Below, piece after piece: positions 1 to 6,426 of a DNA stretch of 10,468 nt (the stretch's first letter is position 1; each line of letters opens with the position of its first letter). Under the pieces are notes generated by a model. That model was not told the DNA's origin. It saw nothing but the letters and a program-made list of their open reading frames with translations, and did not search any database. The position numbers were made by a program, and so were the translations under genes. The stretch is from NCBI GenBank assembly GCA_044426075.1, contig JAWXUT010000061.1, positions 1-10,468 of the forward strand. The letters are read 5' to 3'. Origin of the DNA: JAWXUT01 sp044426075. GTDB lineage: Bacteria > Bacillota > Clostridia > Christensenellales > DTU072.

Positions 1-23
1 TATTTACACGCTTAACAGTTAGT

Positions 24-1016
24 ATGCAAACGCGTGTTGGTGGAATAGAACTTGTTGCGGAGGCGGCAAGCATAATAGCTTCGGGTGGATTGGTTGCATT
101 TCCAACAGAAACAGTGTATGGTTTAGGTGCAGATGCGTTTAATACAGAAGCAGTTAAATCTACATTTATTGCCAAAGGCAGACCACAAGACAACCCTTTA
201 ATAGTGCATATTGCAAGCGTTGATGACATAACTAAGGTTGCGTGTGATGTGCCAGAAGTGGCATATGTGTTGCTTGAAAAATTCAGCCCAGGCCCATTAA
301 CTATCGTACTTAATAAAGTTGCAGATTTGCCATTAACTACCACTGGTGGGTTACAAACAGTGGGGGTTCGGATACCCAATCACCCACTTGCGTTAGCACT
401 TATTGCAGAATCGGGTTGCGCAATTTCAGCCCCATCAGCAAATACTAGTGGCAGAATAAGTCCAACTGAGGCGGCTCACGTTTATGAGGATATGTTGGGT
501 AAAATTCCAATGATTTTAGACGGTGGCAAAACTAGCGTTGGTATTGAAAGTACTGTGTTAGATTTAACATCTGCAATCCCAACAGTGCTAAGGCCGGGTG
601 GCATAACGGTTGAAATGCTAGCTGAAGTTATAGGCACTGTAGTTGACCACAAGGGCGAAGTCAAAGTTGCAAGTGCACCAGGTATGAAATACAAACACTA
701 TGCGCCAACTTGTAAGTGTTGCGGGGCTAAAAGTTCGGCTGGAGCTCATGCGGAATATGCTAGATTTTTGGCAAATAATGATGGCAAGAGGGCGGTTATT
801 ATCGGGAATTCTGAATTTTTAAGTAGTATTGCAAATGCGGAACAAATCGACATCGGAACATATGTTAATGAGTGCACAAGTAACTTATTTTCTGCGTTAA
901 GGCAAGCAGAAAAGGAGTATGATTATATAATTTTGCAGTGGTTTGAAGAAAAAGAAGCAAATTTTGCAATAAATAACAGAATACATAAAGCAACAGCGGG
1001 ATACGCTGTGGAATAA
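24..1016 (+). CDS. sua5: L-threonylcarbamoyladenylate synthase, Sua5/YwlC type
   Basis: Makes threonylcarbamoyl-AMP from threonine, bicarbonate and ATP, the first step of the cytosolic t6A37 tRNA modification pathway. The YrdC/Sua5 catalytic fold covers about residues 8-200, with LVAFPTETVYGLG at 23-35, KGRPQDNPLIVHI at 51-63 and SAPSANTSG at 135-143 (nucleotide and threonine binding). The linker PGMKYKHYAP at 219-228 and a C-terminal Sua5 domain to residue 330 separate it from the short TsaC form. Length (330 aa) is normal. The start at 24 fits the usual Sua5 N-terminus, but no good Shine-Dalgarno is visible and the frame stays open to the window edge, so an upstream start or translational coupling to an unseen gene is possible. 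A Cys cluster (Cys230, 232, 233) follows the linker and is unusual. A terminator follows directly. Confidence 0.95.
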   Translation: MQTRVGGIELVAEAASIIASGGLVAFPTETVYGLGADAFNTEAVKSTFIAKGRPQDNPLIVHIASVDDITKVACDVPEVAYVLLEKFSPGPLTIVLNKVADLPLTTTGGLQTVGVRIPNHPLALALIAESGCAISAPSANTSGRISPTEAAHVYEDMLGKIPMILDGGKTSVGIESTVLDLTSAIPTVLRPGGITVEMLAEVIGTVVDHKGEVKVASAPGMKYKHYAPTCKCCGAKSSAGAHAEYARFLANNDGKRAVIIGNSEFLSSIANAEQIDIGTYVNECTSNLFSALRQAEKEYDYIILQWFEEKEANFAINNRIHKATAGYAVE

Positions 1017-1042
1017 GCATCGCAATAGCGGTGTTTCTTTTT
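1017..1042 (+). terminator. Rho-independent terminator of sua5
   Basis: It starts at the base after the sua5 stop. GCATCGC (1017-1023) pairs with GCGGTGT (1028-1034) across an AATA loop with two G-U pairs. Two A-U pairs extend the stem (1015-1016 with 1035-1036). The tract TTTCTTTTT at 1034-1042 follows. This separates sua5 from the rpiB-ATPase unit. Confidence 0.75.
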
Positions 1043-1057
1043 ACGCTAAAATTGCTA

Positions 1058-1069
1058 TTTGTTAACAAA
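1058..1069. promoter_or_regulatory. 12-bp perfect palindrome upstream of the rpiB promoter
   Basis: TTTGTTAACAAA is a perfect dyad about 40 bp upstream of the -35 box. The half-sites recall redox-sensor (Rex) half-sites, TTGTTAA/TTAACAA, but lack the usual 4-bp spacer, so Rex binding is not claimed. It may be an operator for the rpiB-ATPase unit, or a chance palindrome in AT-rich DNA. Confidence 0.25.
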
Positions 1070-1072
1070 GTT

Positions 1073-1117
1073 TGCAAAAGTGTAACTGGTAAATATATGC
1101 AAAATAGGCTTGCAAAA
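1073..1117 (+). repeat. Three direct copies of TGCAAAA before rpiB
   Basis: TGCAAAA occurs at 1073-1079, 1098-1104 and 1111-1117. The third copy overlaps the -35 box (1110-1115). Start-to-start spacings are 25 and 13 bp, not clean multiples of a helical turn. It could be a set of activator or repressor sites, or AT-rich chance. No known regulator is assigned. Confidence 0.35.
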
Positions 1118-1138
1118 TTTAGAAAAATATAGTATAAT
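1110..1138 (+). promoter_or_regulatory. Promoter of the rpiB-V-ATPase transcription unit
   Basis: The -35 is TTGCAA (1110-1115), with a 17-bp spacer and a perfect -10 TATAAT (1133-1138): a strong match to the housekeeping sigma-A consensus. A start near 1145 would leave a leader of about 27 nt with an AGGAGG ribosome binding site at 1161-1166. It is the only convincing promoter found upstream of the ATPase genes, so it probably drives rpiB and all nine ATPase subunits. Confidence 0.8.
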
Positions 1139-1171
1139 AAATGTATTGTTATCCATTGACAGGAGGCGGAG

Positions 1172-1618
1172 ATGAAAGTAGTTATAGGTTGTGATCACGG
1201 CGGAATAGTATTGAAGCCAGCAGTTATAAAAGCGATTGAATCAATAGGTGGAACATATATTGATGTGGGCACTTACACGACTGATTCTTGCGATTATCCA
1301 GACTACGCGGTTAAAGTTGCAAAGGCAATTATCGCGGGTGAAGCAGAAAAAGGCATATTAATGTGCGGCACTGGCATAGGAATAAGTATTGCAGCTAATA
1401 AGGTTGATGGCATAAGATGTGCACACGTAACCGACATATTTAGCGCAGAAATGTGTGCAGAACACAATAATGCAAACATTATGGCGTTAGGTGGCAGAAT
1501 TTCTGATGAAGAAAGTGTCTATAATATGGTAGTAAAATATTTAACAACAGCATTTGCGGGTGGCAGACATCAACAGAGGTTGGATAAAATAACAGCAATC
1601 GAGCAAGAGGGTATATAA
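1172..1618 (+). CDS. rpiB: Ribose-5-phosphate isomerase B
   Basis: Interconverts ribose 5-phosphate and ribulose 5-phosphate in the non-oxidative pentose phosphate pathway (cytosol). The LacAB/RpiB family is recognised from GCDHGG at 6-11, DYPD at 41-44, the active-site loop CGTGIGISIAANK at 65-77 with catalytic Cys65 and Thr67, His98 in the EHNNANIMALGGR stretch, and the phosphate-binding GGRHQQR at 130-136. The length of 148 aa is standard. An AGGAGG ribosome binding site lies 5 nt before the ATG. Galactose-6-phosphate isomerase subunits LacA/LacB are paralogues, but the complete RpiB motif set and the absence of lac genes favour RpiB; allose-6-phosphate isomerase activity cannot be excluded. 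The stop codon abuts the ATG of ntpF, so the gene heads the ATPase operon. Confidence 0.95.
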   Translation: MKVVIGCDHGGIVLKPAVIKAIESIGGTYIDVGTYTTDSCDYPDYAVKVAKAIIAGEAEKGILMCGTGIGISIAANKVDGIRCAHVTDIFSAEMCAEHNNANIMALGGRISDEESVYNMVVKYLTTAFAGGRHQQRLDKITAIEQEGI

Positions 1619-1939
1619 ATGATAAAAGACCTTGTCGAAAAGATAGTAGCGACGGAAGCAGAGGCAGATGCCATGATAGCAACTGCGTTATCTGATGCGC
1701 GTGAAATGAACAGCAATGCAGAAGCTGAAGCTGATAGCATCATCAATGGGGCTAAAAGCAAAATGAAGGCGGACAGAATTGCGGTTCAAAAGCAAGCCGA
1801 AGCCGACGCGGAAGCAAAGTATGAAGAAATTTTAGGCATTGGCAAAAATGAAGCGGGCAAAATGGTAAATAGCATCAACCCAACTTCAGCAGTTGAAGAG
1901 ATAATTACAGCATTTAAGGAAAGATATGTCAGTCGTTAG
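1619..1939 (+). CDS. ntpF: V-type ATPase peripheral stalk subunit G (NtpF/AhaH-like)
   Basis: A small hydrophilic protein of 106 aa, almost wholly alpha-helical and rich in Ala, Glu and Lys. It has the heptad-like pattern of a long coiled coil (about residues 5-80) and no membrane segment. In E. hirae the equivalent NtpF pairs with subunit E to form the peripheral stalks that hold the A3B3 head against rotation. The sequence is low in complexity, so the call rests largely on position (first ATPase gene, before subunit I), size and composition. The start follows the rpiB TAA with no gap; AGAGGG at 1606-1611 is a plausible ribosome binding site 7 nt upstream, lying inside the rpiB 3' end. The C-terminus overlaps the ntpI start by 14 bases, indicating translational coupling. 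Confidence 0.82.
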   Translation: MIKDLVEKIVATEAEADAMIATALSDAREMNSNAEAEADSIINGAKSKMKADRIAVQKQAEADAEAKYEEILGIGKNEAGKMVNSINPTSAVEEIITAFKERYVSR

Positions 1940-3965
1940 TATGAAAAAACTAACTCTTGTCGCACACAAAAAAGACAGGAGAAAAATAATGCGCGTGCTA
2001 GCAAGATTGGGGACTGTTGAAGTAACGCAGTCTACCGAAATTGACGGCACAACCACGCCAAATGATATCGCCCACAGAGAGGAGATAGCTAAAAAGTTGG
2101 CACGCATAAATTTTGCGTTTACTTTTTTAAAGGAAATTAAAAGGCAAGAAAAACATTTTAATAAAGAGCAACCTAAGGGGATCAAGAGAGAAGTTTCGCT
2201 CGATTTAAGTAAAGAAAATAAGTTGATCACATATGATGATCTAACCGATATTGTAAAAGATGAATTTGACATCTTCACCAAGGTATCTGCAATGGAGGCT
2301 ATAAACGCCAATATGGTGGAAATCAAAGGTGAAATAGCGCGTTTGCAAAACAGTTTTCAACAAATATCCGATTATATTGGGTTGGATATTCCATTTAGTG
2401 AGATTAAAGACAGCAGCAGAATCACAATGATAGTGGGCTTAATTCCACTAAACAAGATAGATATTTTAGAATCGGGACTTACCGAAAAAGCTACGCTACA
2501 AAAATACGCAAATGACAAGACTTATATGGTTGCAATTATAGCCCCAATAGATGAAAAAGCGGAATTATTAAAGACGCTTGCGTTATGTGAGTTTTCTCGT
2601 TGCGGATATGATTACAAGGCAACGCCAACAGCATTAATAAAAGAGATTAAAAACAATATTTCAGACGCAGAAGAAAGGCGCAATAAAGCATATCTTCGTG
2701 GATACGCATTATTAACGGCGGCTAGTGAATTAAAGTTACTTAGTGACTACTACACCATTGAGCTTGCAAAGCAAGATATTATTGATAACGGCAAAGAAAC
2801 CTCTCGTGCTTTTGTACTAGACGGTTGGGTGCCAACGGCAGTAGTTGATAACACAGTAGATACGCTAACAAAAGCAGTTTCTGCAATTGAATATGTGGTG
2901 CAAGACCCACAAGAGGGTGAAGTTCCACCAACACTTATGTCAAACAATGGTTTGGTTGCACCTTTCGGTGGCAATATAACTGCTATGTATGGGTTACCAA
3001 ACTATGGCGCTATGGATCCCAATCCATTTGTTGCATTCTTTTATATCCTTTTCTTTGGATTTATGTTATCAGATGCTGGCTATGGTTTATTGATGACAAT
3101 AGCGTGCTTTGCATATCTATTTATTAAACGTCCAGTTAAAGATAGTGGATCATTTATTAAAATGTTCGGCTTCTGCGGATTGTCTACAATTTTCTGGGGC
3201 ACTATTTTCGGCAGTTGGTTTGGTATGGGCGCAACTGAATTATCAACATTTGAAGTTGGCAAATTTTTAGCTTCACTACAACTTATTGATCCACTTGACG
3301 GCGATCAAACGCTTATTATGTTCGGCTTAGGTTTAGCCCTTGGTGCTGTGCAAATTGCAGTTGGTTTCATATTAAATGGTGTTAAAAAAATAAAGTCAAA
3401 CAATGTTTTCGATGGCATATTGAGCGACTTTAGTTGGGCGATAATTCTAGCTGGCGGTGGCATCTATATATTAAATATGTTGGTGTTTAGCGTGGATATT
3501 ATTGGTTCAATTGGTATGATAGCTGCACTAATTGGTGTTGTTATGCTGATTGCGGGCGGTGCGGTAGGTAAAAAGAATCCTATTAAAGCGGTTGTTGGTG
3601 CACTTGGCAACCTTTATGGTGCGGTCAATGTGTTCAGTGATATATTGTCTTATGCGAGGTTGTTCGGTTTAGGTCTTACCACTTGCGTTATCGGACTTGT
3701 TGTAAATGAAATGGGTATGATCTTTATAGATTTAATCCCCGGTGTAGTTGGCATTGTTTGTGCTGTTTGTGTATGGTTAGGCGGTCACGTGTTTAATATC
3801 GCAATCAACACACTTGGCGTTTACGTTCACAACTCACGCTTGCAATATGTAGAGTTTTTCGGTAAATTCTACGAGGGTACTGGTAGGGCATTTGCGCCTC
3901 TCGGTAGCCAAACTAAATATGTATACTTAAGCGACAGCTTAGTTATAGAAAAAAATAAAAAATAA
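1926..3965 (+). CDS. ntpI: V-type ATPase membrane stator subunit I (a-subunit homologue)
   Basis: Carries the ion half-channels of Vo and contacts the rotating K ring. It has 679 aa: a cytosolic arm to about residue 360, then a membrane domain with seven or eight hydrophobic helices from about 366 to 640. Family signatures are a PFGG..TAMYGLPNYG region before DPNPF, then FFGFMLSDAGYGLL in the first helices, and FSDILSYARLFGLGL with Arg578, equivalent to the essential Arg735 of yeast Vph1. The start at 1926 (MSVVSMKKL) matches the family's usual N-terminus and has AAGGA 5 nt upstream; Met at 1941 is the alternative. The 14-base overlap with ntpF suggests coupled translation. Nothing is truncated or broken. 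Confidence 0.97.
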   Translation: MSVVSMKKLTLVAHKKDRRKIMRVLARLGTVEVTQSTEIDGTTTPNDIAHREEIAKKLARINFAFTFLKEIKRQEKHFNKEQPKGIKREVSLDLSKENKLITYDDLTDIVKDEFDIFTKVSAMEAINANMVEIKGEIARLQNSFQQISDYIGLDIPFSEIKDSSRITMIVGLIPLNKIDILESGLTEKATLQKYANDKTYMVAIIAPIDEKAELLKTLALCEFSRCGYDYKATPTALIKEIKNNISDAEERRNKAYLRGYALLTAASELKLLSDYYTIELAKQDIIDNGKETSRAFVLDGWVPTAVVDNTVDTLTKAVSAIEYVVQDPQEGEVPPTLMSNNGLVAPFGGNITAMYGLPNYGAMDPNPFVAFFYILFFGFMLSDAGYGLLMTIACFAYLFIKRPVKDSGSFIKMFGFCGLSTIFWGTIFGSWFGMGATELSTFEVGKFLASLQLIDPLDGDQTLIMFGLGLALGAVQIAVGFILNGVKKIKSNNVFDGILSDFSWAIILAGGGIYILNMLVFSVDIIGSIGMIAALIGVVMLIAGGAVGKKNPIKAVVGALGNLYGAVNVFSDILSYARLFGLGLTTCVIGLVVNEMGMIFIDLIPGVVGIVCAVCVWLGGHVFNIAINTLGVYVHNSRLQYVEFFGKFYEGTGRAFAPLGSQTKYVYLSDSLVIEKNKK

Positions 3966-3973
3966 TTCCAAAT

Positions 3974-3980
3974 TTGGAGG
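3974..3980 (+). promoter_or_regulatory. Ribosome binding site that sets the ntpK start
   Basis: TTGGAGG lies 5 nt before the ATG at 3986. A TTG at 3974 in the same frame could add four residues (MEVK), but it coincides with the Shine-Dalgarno itself, so the ATG at 3986 is the real start. The site also sits in a perfect 12-bp palindrome, TCCAAATTTGGA (3967-3978). Confidence 0.85.
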
Positions 3981-3985
3981 TCAAA

Positions 3986-4459
3986 ATGACATTAGGTACA
4001 GTTATGGCTCTTTTAGGAGCCGCTTTAGCAGTTGGTCTTGCTGGTATCGGCAGTGCAATCGGGGTTGGAAAAGCTGGTCAAGCAGCGGCAGGTGTTACTG
4101 CAGAAGATCCAGATAAATTCGTAAAATGCCTTATCTTAGAGTTGCTACCTGCAACACAAGGTATTTATGGCTTTATCATTGCTTTCTTAGTTCTACTTAA
4201 AATTGATGCTTTGGGCGATATCGTTCAACTAAGCACAATGGGTGGTTTAGGAATCTTGGCTGCTTGTTTGCCAATTGCATTAACTGGTTTAGGCAGTGGT
4301 ATTCATCAAGGTAAAGTTGCAGTTAGCGGTATGTCTTTAATTGCTAAGCACCCAGATGCAAGCGCACGTGCTATTATCTTCACCGCGATGGTTGAAACTT
4401 ATGCACTACTAGGTTTGCTTATCTCATTTATGGCAGTATTCCTACCAGCTTGGGCATAA
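3986..4459 (+). CDS. ntpK: V-type ATPase rotor ring subunit K (proteolipid), Na+-type
   Basis: The ion-carrying subunit of the Vo rotor ring. It has 157 aa from the ATG at 3986 and four transmembrane helices (about 5-28, 47-71, 84-108, 128-153), the duplicated two-hairpin form of E. hirae NtpK. LLPATQGIYG at 53-62 supplies Leu54, Thr57, Gln58 and Tyr61; SGIHQGKVA at 104-112 supplies Gln108; AMVETYALLG at 134-143 supplies Glu137. These match the E. hirae Na+ site (Leu61, Thr64, Gln65, Gln110, Glu139; Tyr68 nearby), so Na+ is the inferred coupling ion. The N-terminal hairpin has no Glu at the duplicated ion position, as expected for this form. Glu52 is an extra acidic residue two positions before Leu54. 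A 45-base gap with a hairpin follows. Confidence 0.97.
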   Translation: MTLGTVMALLGAALAVGLAGIGSAIGVGKAGQAAAGVTAEDPDKFVKCLILELLPATQGIYGFIIAFLVLLKIDALGDIVQLSTMGGLGILAACLPIALTGLGSGIHQGKVAVSGMSLIAKHPDASARAIIFTAMVETYALLGLLISFMAVFLPAWA

Positions 4460-4462
4460 AAA

Positions 4463-4492
4463 AGCAGTGTTAACTCAAAAATCAACATTGCT
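4463..4492 (+). other. Intercistronic hairpin between ntpK and ntpE
   Basis: AGCAGTGTT (4463-4471) pairs with AACATTGCT (4484-4492), nine pairs with one G-U, around a 12-nt loop. There is no U-tract, so it is not a normal terminator. It starts just after the ntpK stop and ends just before the ntpE ribosome binding site. A role in protecting or processing the ntpK mRNA 3' end would suit the high ring copy number, but this is inference. Confidence 0.55.
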
Positions 4493-4504
4493 AGTGAGGT
4501 AGAT

Positions 4505-5083
4505 ATGTCAGAAGCAATTATAGCAAAAATTATGGAAGATGCACAAAAAATTGTCAATTCTACATTAGAAGAAGGCAATATCAGCGCTTCCAAAATTATA
4601 GAGCGAGCAAATAATGATGCCAGCATTTATGTTAACGATAATATGCAAGCTAGTATTTTAGAGCGCCAAGAAATTTTAAGACGCAGAATTAGTGTTGCTA
4701 ATTTAGAGGTTAAAAAGCTTATGCTTGCCGCTAAAATGCAAGTACTTGATGCTACTTTTGATATGGCTAAAAAGTCAATACTAGCATTGCCAAAGGCGGA
4801 GTATAAAGCAATAATTTCTGGTATGCTTGATATGGCAAGCGATAAGGATGTAGTGTATATATCCGAGCGTGACGCAAGCATAATAACAGCAAACTTTATT
4901 ACAACAGAGGCAAAAAATAGGGGTATCAAGCTAAAGCTTGCAAAAGAATATGCGAATATTGAGGGCGGAATAATTCTGTCTGACGGCACAATGGATAAAA
5001 ACCTTTCAATTGAAGTGGAACTACTTTCGCTTCGTGAAGAAATGGAATCCAAAATAGCTAAAGATATGTTTCAGGAGACCTAA
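4505..5083 (+). CDS. ntpE: V-type ATPase peripheral stalk subunit E
   Basis: Pairs with subunit G to form the peripheral stalks; its C-terminal globular domain binds the top of subunit B. It has 192 aa, close to the family norm. The first 100 or so residues are a charged, Ala-rich helix typical of the stalk coiled coil. A mixed alpha/beta C-terminal part follows, with the family's GGIILSDG turn and an L/I-E-V-E-L strand leading into a final helix with REEMESKIAK. No membrane segment or signal peptide is present. AGTGAGGT at 4493-4500 is the ribosome binding site, 4 nt before the ATG. Primary sequence conservation of E subunits is low, so position between K and C supports the call. Confidence 0.92.
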   Translation: MSEAIIAKIMEDAQKIVNSTLEEGNISASKIIERANNDASIYVNDNMQASILERQEILRRRISVANLEVKKLMLAAKMQVLDATFDMAKKSILALPKAEYKAIISGMLDMASDKDVVYISERDASIITANFITTEAKNRGIKLKLAKEYANIEGGIILSDGTMDKNLSIEVELLSLREEMESKIAKDMFQET

Positions 5084-5084
5084 T

Positions 5085-6059
5085 ATGGAAGGATTAATAT
5101 TTGCAAACTCGGTAGCGAAGTCTAAAGAAACAACTATGTTTTCAAGTGAGCGTTTTGCGCGTCTCATTGATTCATCAAGCCTTGCAGAAGCGGTAAAAAT
5201 ACTAGTGGAAGCAAACTATGGTGACGGCGCTGTTGTTGAAGACCCAACCGATTTTGAATTAATCTTGCGAGAAGAAGAGCGTGTTTTGCGTGATTTTGTA
5301 ACGTTTGTCAATCGCGATGCGGAGGGTTTTGAGTGTTTCTTTTTACAAAAGGATTATCAAAACATCAAAGCGATAATAAAATGCGGTTATCAAGGGGAAG
5401 ACCCAACACGTATGCTTTTAAACGGTGGTTTATTAAGCCCAGAAACATTGAAAGAAGAGTTGGCAACAGACACGCCACGCATAAATCAATATGCAGATAG
5501 CGCAATTAAAGAAATAAGAGCATATGACGGAATAGAAAAAAGTCCACGTATTATTGATACATTGATAGATAAAGCTATGTATAAGGACATATGTGCACGA
5601 ATTTCTAACAAAAAAACCGATAAATACGTAAAACAATACTTTGTATCATATATAGATTGCACAAACATTTGCAGTTATGTAAGATGTGTAAGAATTGGTG
5701 GTGCGGCGGCATTTTTTGAATCGAACTTTATTGAGGGTGGCAAGCTAGATTATTCATATTTTGCAAGCAAGTATCCAGATATTGAGGCGCTTAAAAGTGC
5801 GGTTGAATACTCTGACTACAAAGCGTTAGCAGAAAAAATGGAAGTTGCATCAATGACAGAGTTCGACACAATGCGTGATAATCTATTATTAGATGTGTTT
5901 AAATCAAACCGCAACGATATGTTTTCTGTTGCGCCAATGATTGGATATTATTTAGGAAAACTTACTGAAATTTCTGCACTAAGGATAGCCCTTGTGTGCA
6001 TTAAAAATGGTGTTCCTAAAAACGAAATCGAAAAAAGATTGAGGAAGATGTATGCCTAA
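5085..6059 (+). CDS. ntpC: V-type ATPase subunit C (rotor coupler, eukaryotic d homologue)
   Basis: A soluble, funnel-shaped protein that sits on the K ring and receives the D/F shaft, coupling rotation of the head to the ring. It has 324 aa, near the usual 330-350, and is predicted all-helical with no transmembrane segment. The N-terminus (NSVAKSKETTMFSSERF, then SSLAEAVKILVEANYG) and the short charged C-terminus after ALRIALVCIKNGVP fit the AC39/V-ATPase C family. The start has AGGAG at 5073-5077, inside the ntpE 3' end, with one base between the ntpE stop and the ATG. It overlaps ntpG by 8 bases. In the E. hirae naming, NtpC is subunit C; it is not related to eukaryotic V-ATPase C. Confidence 0.94.
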   Translation: MEGLIFANSVAKSKETTMFSSERFARLIDSSSLAEAVKILVEANYGDGAVVEDPTDFELILREEERVLRDFVTFVNRDAEGFECFFLQKDYQNIKAIIKCGYQGEDPTRMLLNGGLLSPETLKEELATDTPRINQYADSAIKEIRAYDGIEKSPRIIDTLIDKAMYKDICARISNKKTDKYVKQYFVSYIDCTNICSYVRCVRIGGAAAFFESNFIEGGKLDYSYFASKYPDIEALKSAVEYSDYKALAEKMEVASMTEFDTMRDNLLLDVFKSNRNDMFSVAPMIGYYLGKLTEISALRIALVCIKNGVPKNEIEKRLRKMYA

Positions 6060-6372
6060 TAACAAAATTGCAGTAATAGGTGATAAAGATAGTGTGCTAG
6101 CGTTCAAGGCTTTGGGGGTAGATGTTTACGACACCAAAAATTATTTTGATGCTCAAGACACCTTAAAGAAATTGGCACGCGAGTATTCAATTATCCTAAT
6201 AACTGAAGATATTGCAGAGAGTATTCAAGATGTAATCGCAAGATACAAAGTGCGACCATATCCCGTAGTTGTACCTATTCCTTCAAGTAAAGGAAGCACG
6301 GGTTTTGGTATGAACGGCTTGTCAAAAAATGTTGAAAAAGCGATAGGCGTAGATATTCTATTTAACAAATAA
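6052..6372 (+). CDS. ntpG: V-type ATPase central stalk subunit F (NtpG)
   Basis: Binds subunit D to form the central rotating shaft and can modulate hydrolysis. At 106 aa it matches the family length. The N-terminal Rossmann-like part begins KIAVIGDKDSVLAFKALGV, with the strand IILITEDIAESI near residues 46-57, and the family signature PYPVVVPIPSSKGSTGFG precedes the mobile C-terminal helix (VEKAIGVDILF). The ATG overlaps the ntpC stop by 8 bases, and GAGGA at 6041-6045 is the ribosome binding site, pointing to coupled translation with ntpC. Called NtpG in E. hirae and subunit F elsewhere; not to be confused with the peripheral subunit G encoded by the first ATPase gene here. Confidence 0.95.
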   Translation: MPNNKIAVIGDKDSVLAFKALGVDVYDTKNYFDAQDTLKKLAREYSIILITEDIAESIQDVIARYKVRPYPVVVPIPSSKGSTGFGMNGLSKNVEKAIGVDILFNK

Positions 6373-6375
6373 ACG

Positions 6376-6388
6376 GTAGCAAAGCTAC
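6376..6388 (+). other. Small hairpin after ntpG
   Basis: GTAGC (6376-6380) pairs with GCTAC (6384-6388) around an AAA loop, 3 bases after the ntpG stop. Only five pairs and no U-tract, so not a terminator. With the next hairpin it makes the 54-base ntpG-ntpA gap mostly structured. Confidence 0.4.
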
Positions 6389-6396
6389 AAAAATAA

Positions 6397-6421
6397 CCAT
6401 TTGGGTGTGAGCCAAAAGGAG
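6397..6421 (+). promoter_or_regulatory. Hairpin that could sequester the ntpA ribosome binding site
   Basis: CCATTTGG (6397-6404) pairs with CCAAAAGG (6412-6419) with one A-A mismatch and a 7-nt loop. The 3' arm contains most of the Shine-Dalgarno AAGGAG (6416-6421), which sits 5 nt before the ntpA ATG. If it forms, it would limit initiation at ntpA until opened, for example by ribosomes leaving ntpG or by a regulator. The pairing is read directly; the function is inference. Confidence 0.4.
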
Positions 6422-6426
6422 TAAAT

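Noticed and set aside
1..23. 3' end of a gene upstream of sua5
   Set aside because: Stops exist at 13-15 and 20-22 in the two other frames, so a gene could end there, but too little sequence remains to support either.
1058..1069. Rex operator
   Set aside because: The half-sites look similar, but the usual 4-bp spacer between TTGTTAA and TTAACAA is missing, so the claim was kept to an unspecified palindrome.
1886..2326. A 146-codon open frame on the - strand opposite the 5' part of ntpI
   Set aside because: It is antisense to a conserved gene, with low-complexity Ser/Leu/Phe composition and no family signature.
3840..3868. Possible internal promoter before ntpK: TTGCAA, 17-bp spacer, TAAATT
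   Set aside because: The -10 matches only four of six positions, and the bases encode a stretch near the subunit I C-terminus that may be conserved. Transcript-start mapping would be needed to revive it.
3928..3941. Hairpin TAAGC-GACA-GCTTA near the end of ntpI
   Set aside because: It has only five or six pairs, lies inside coding sequence and has no U-tract.
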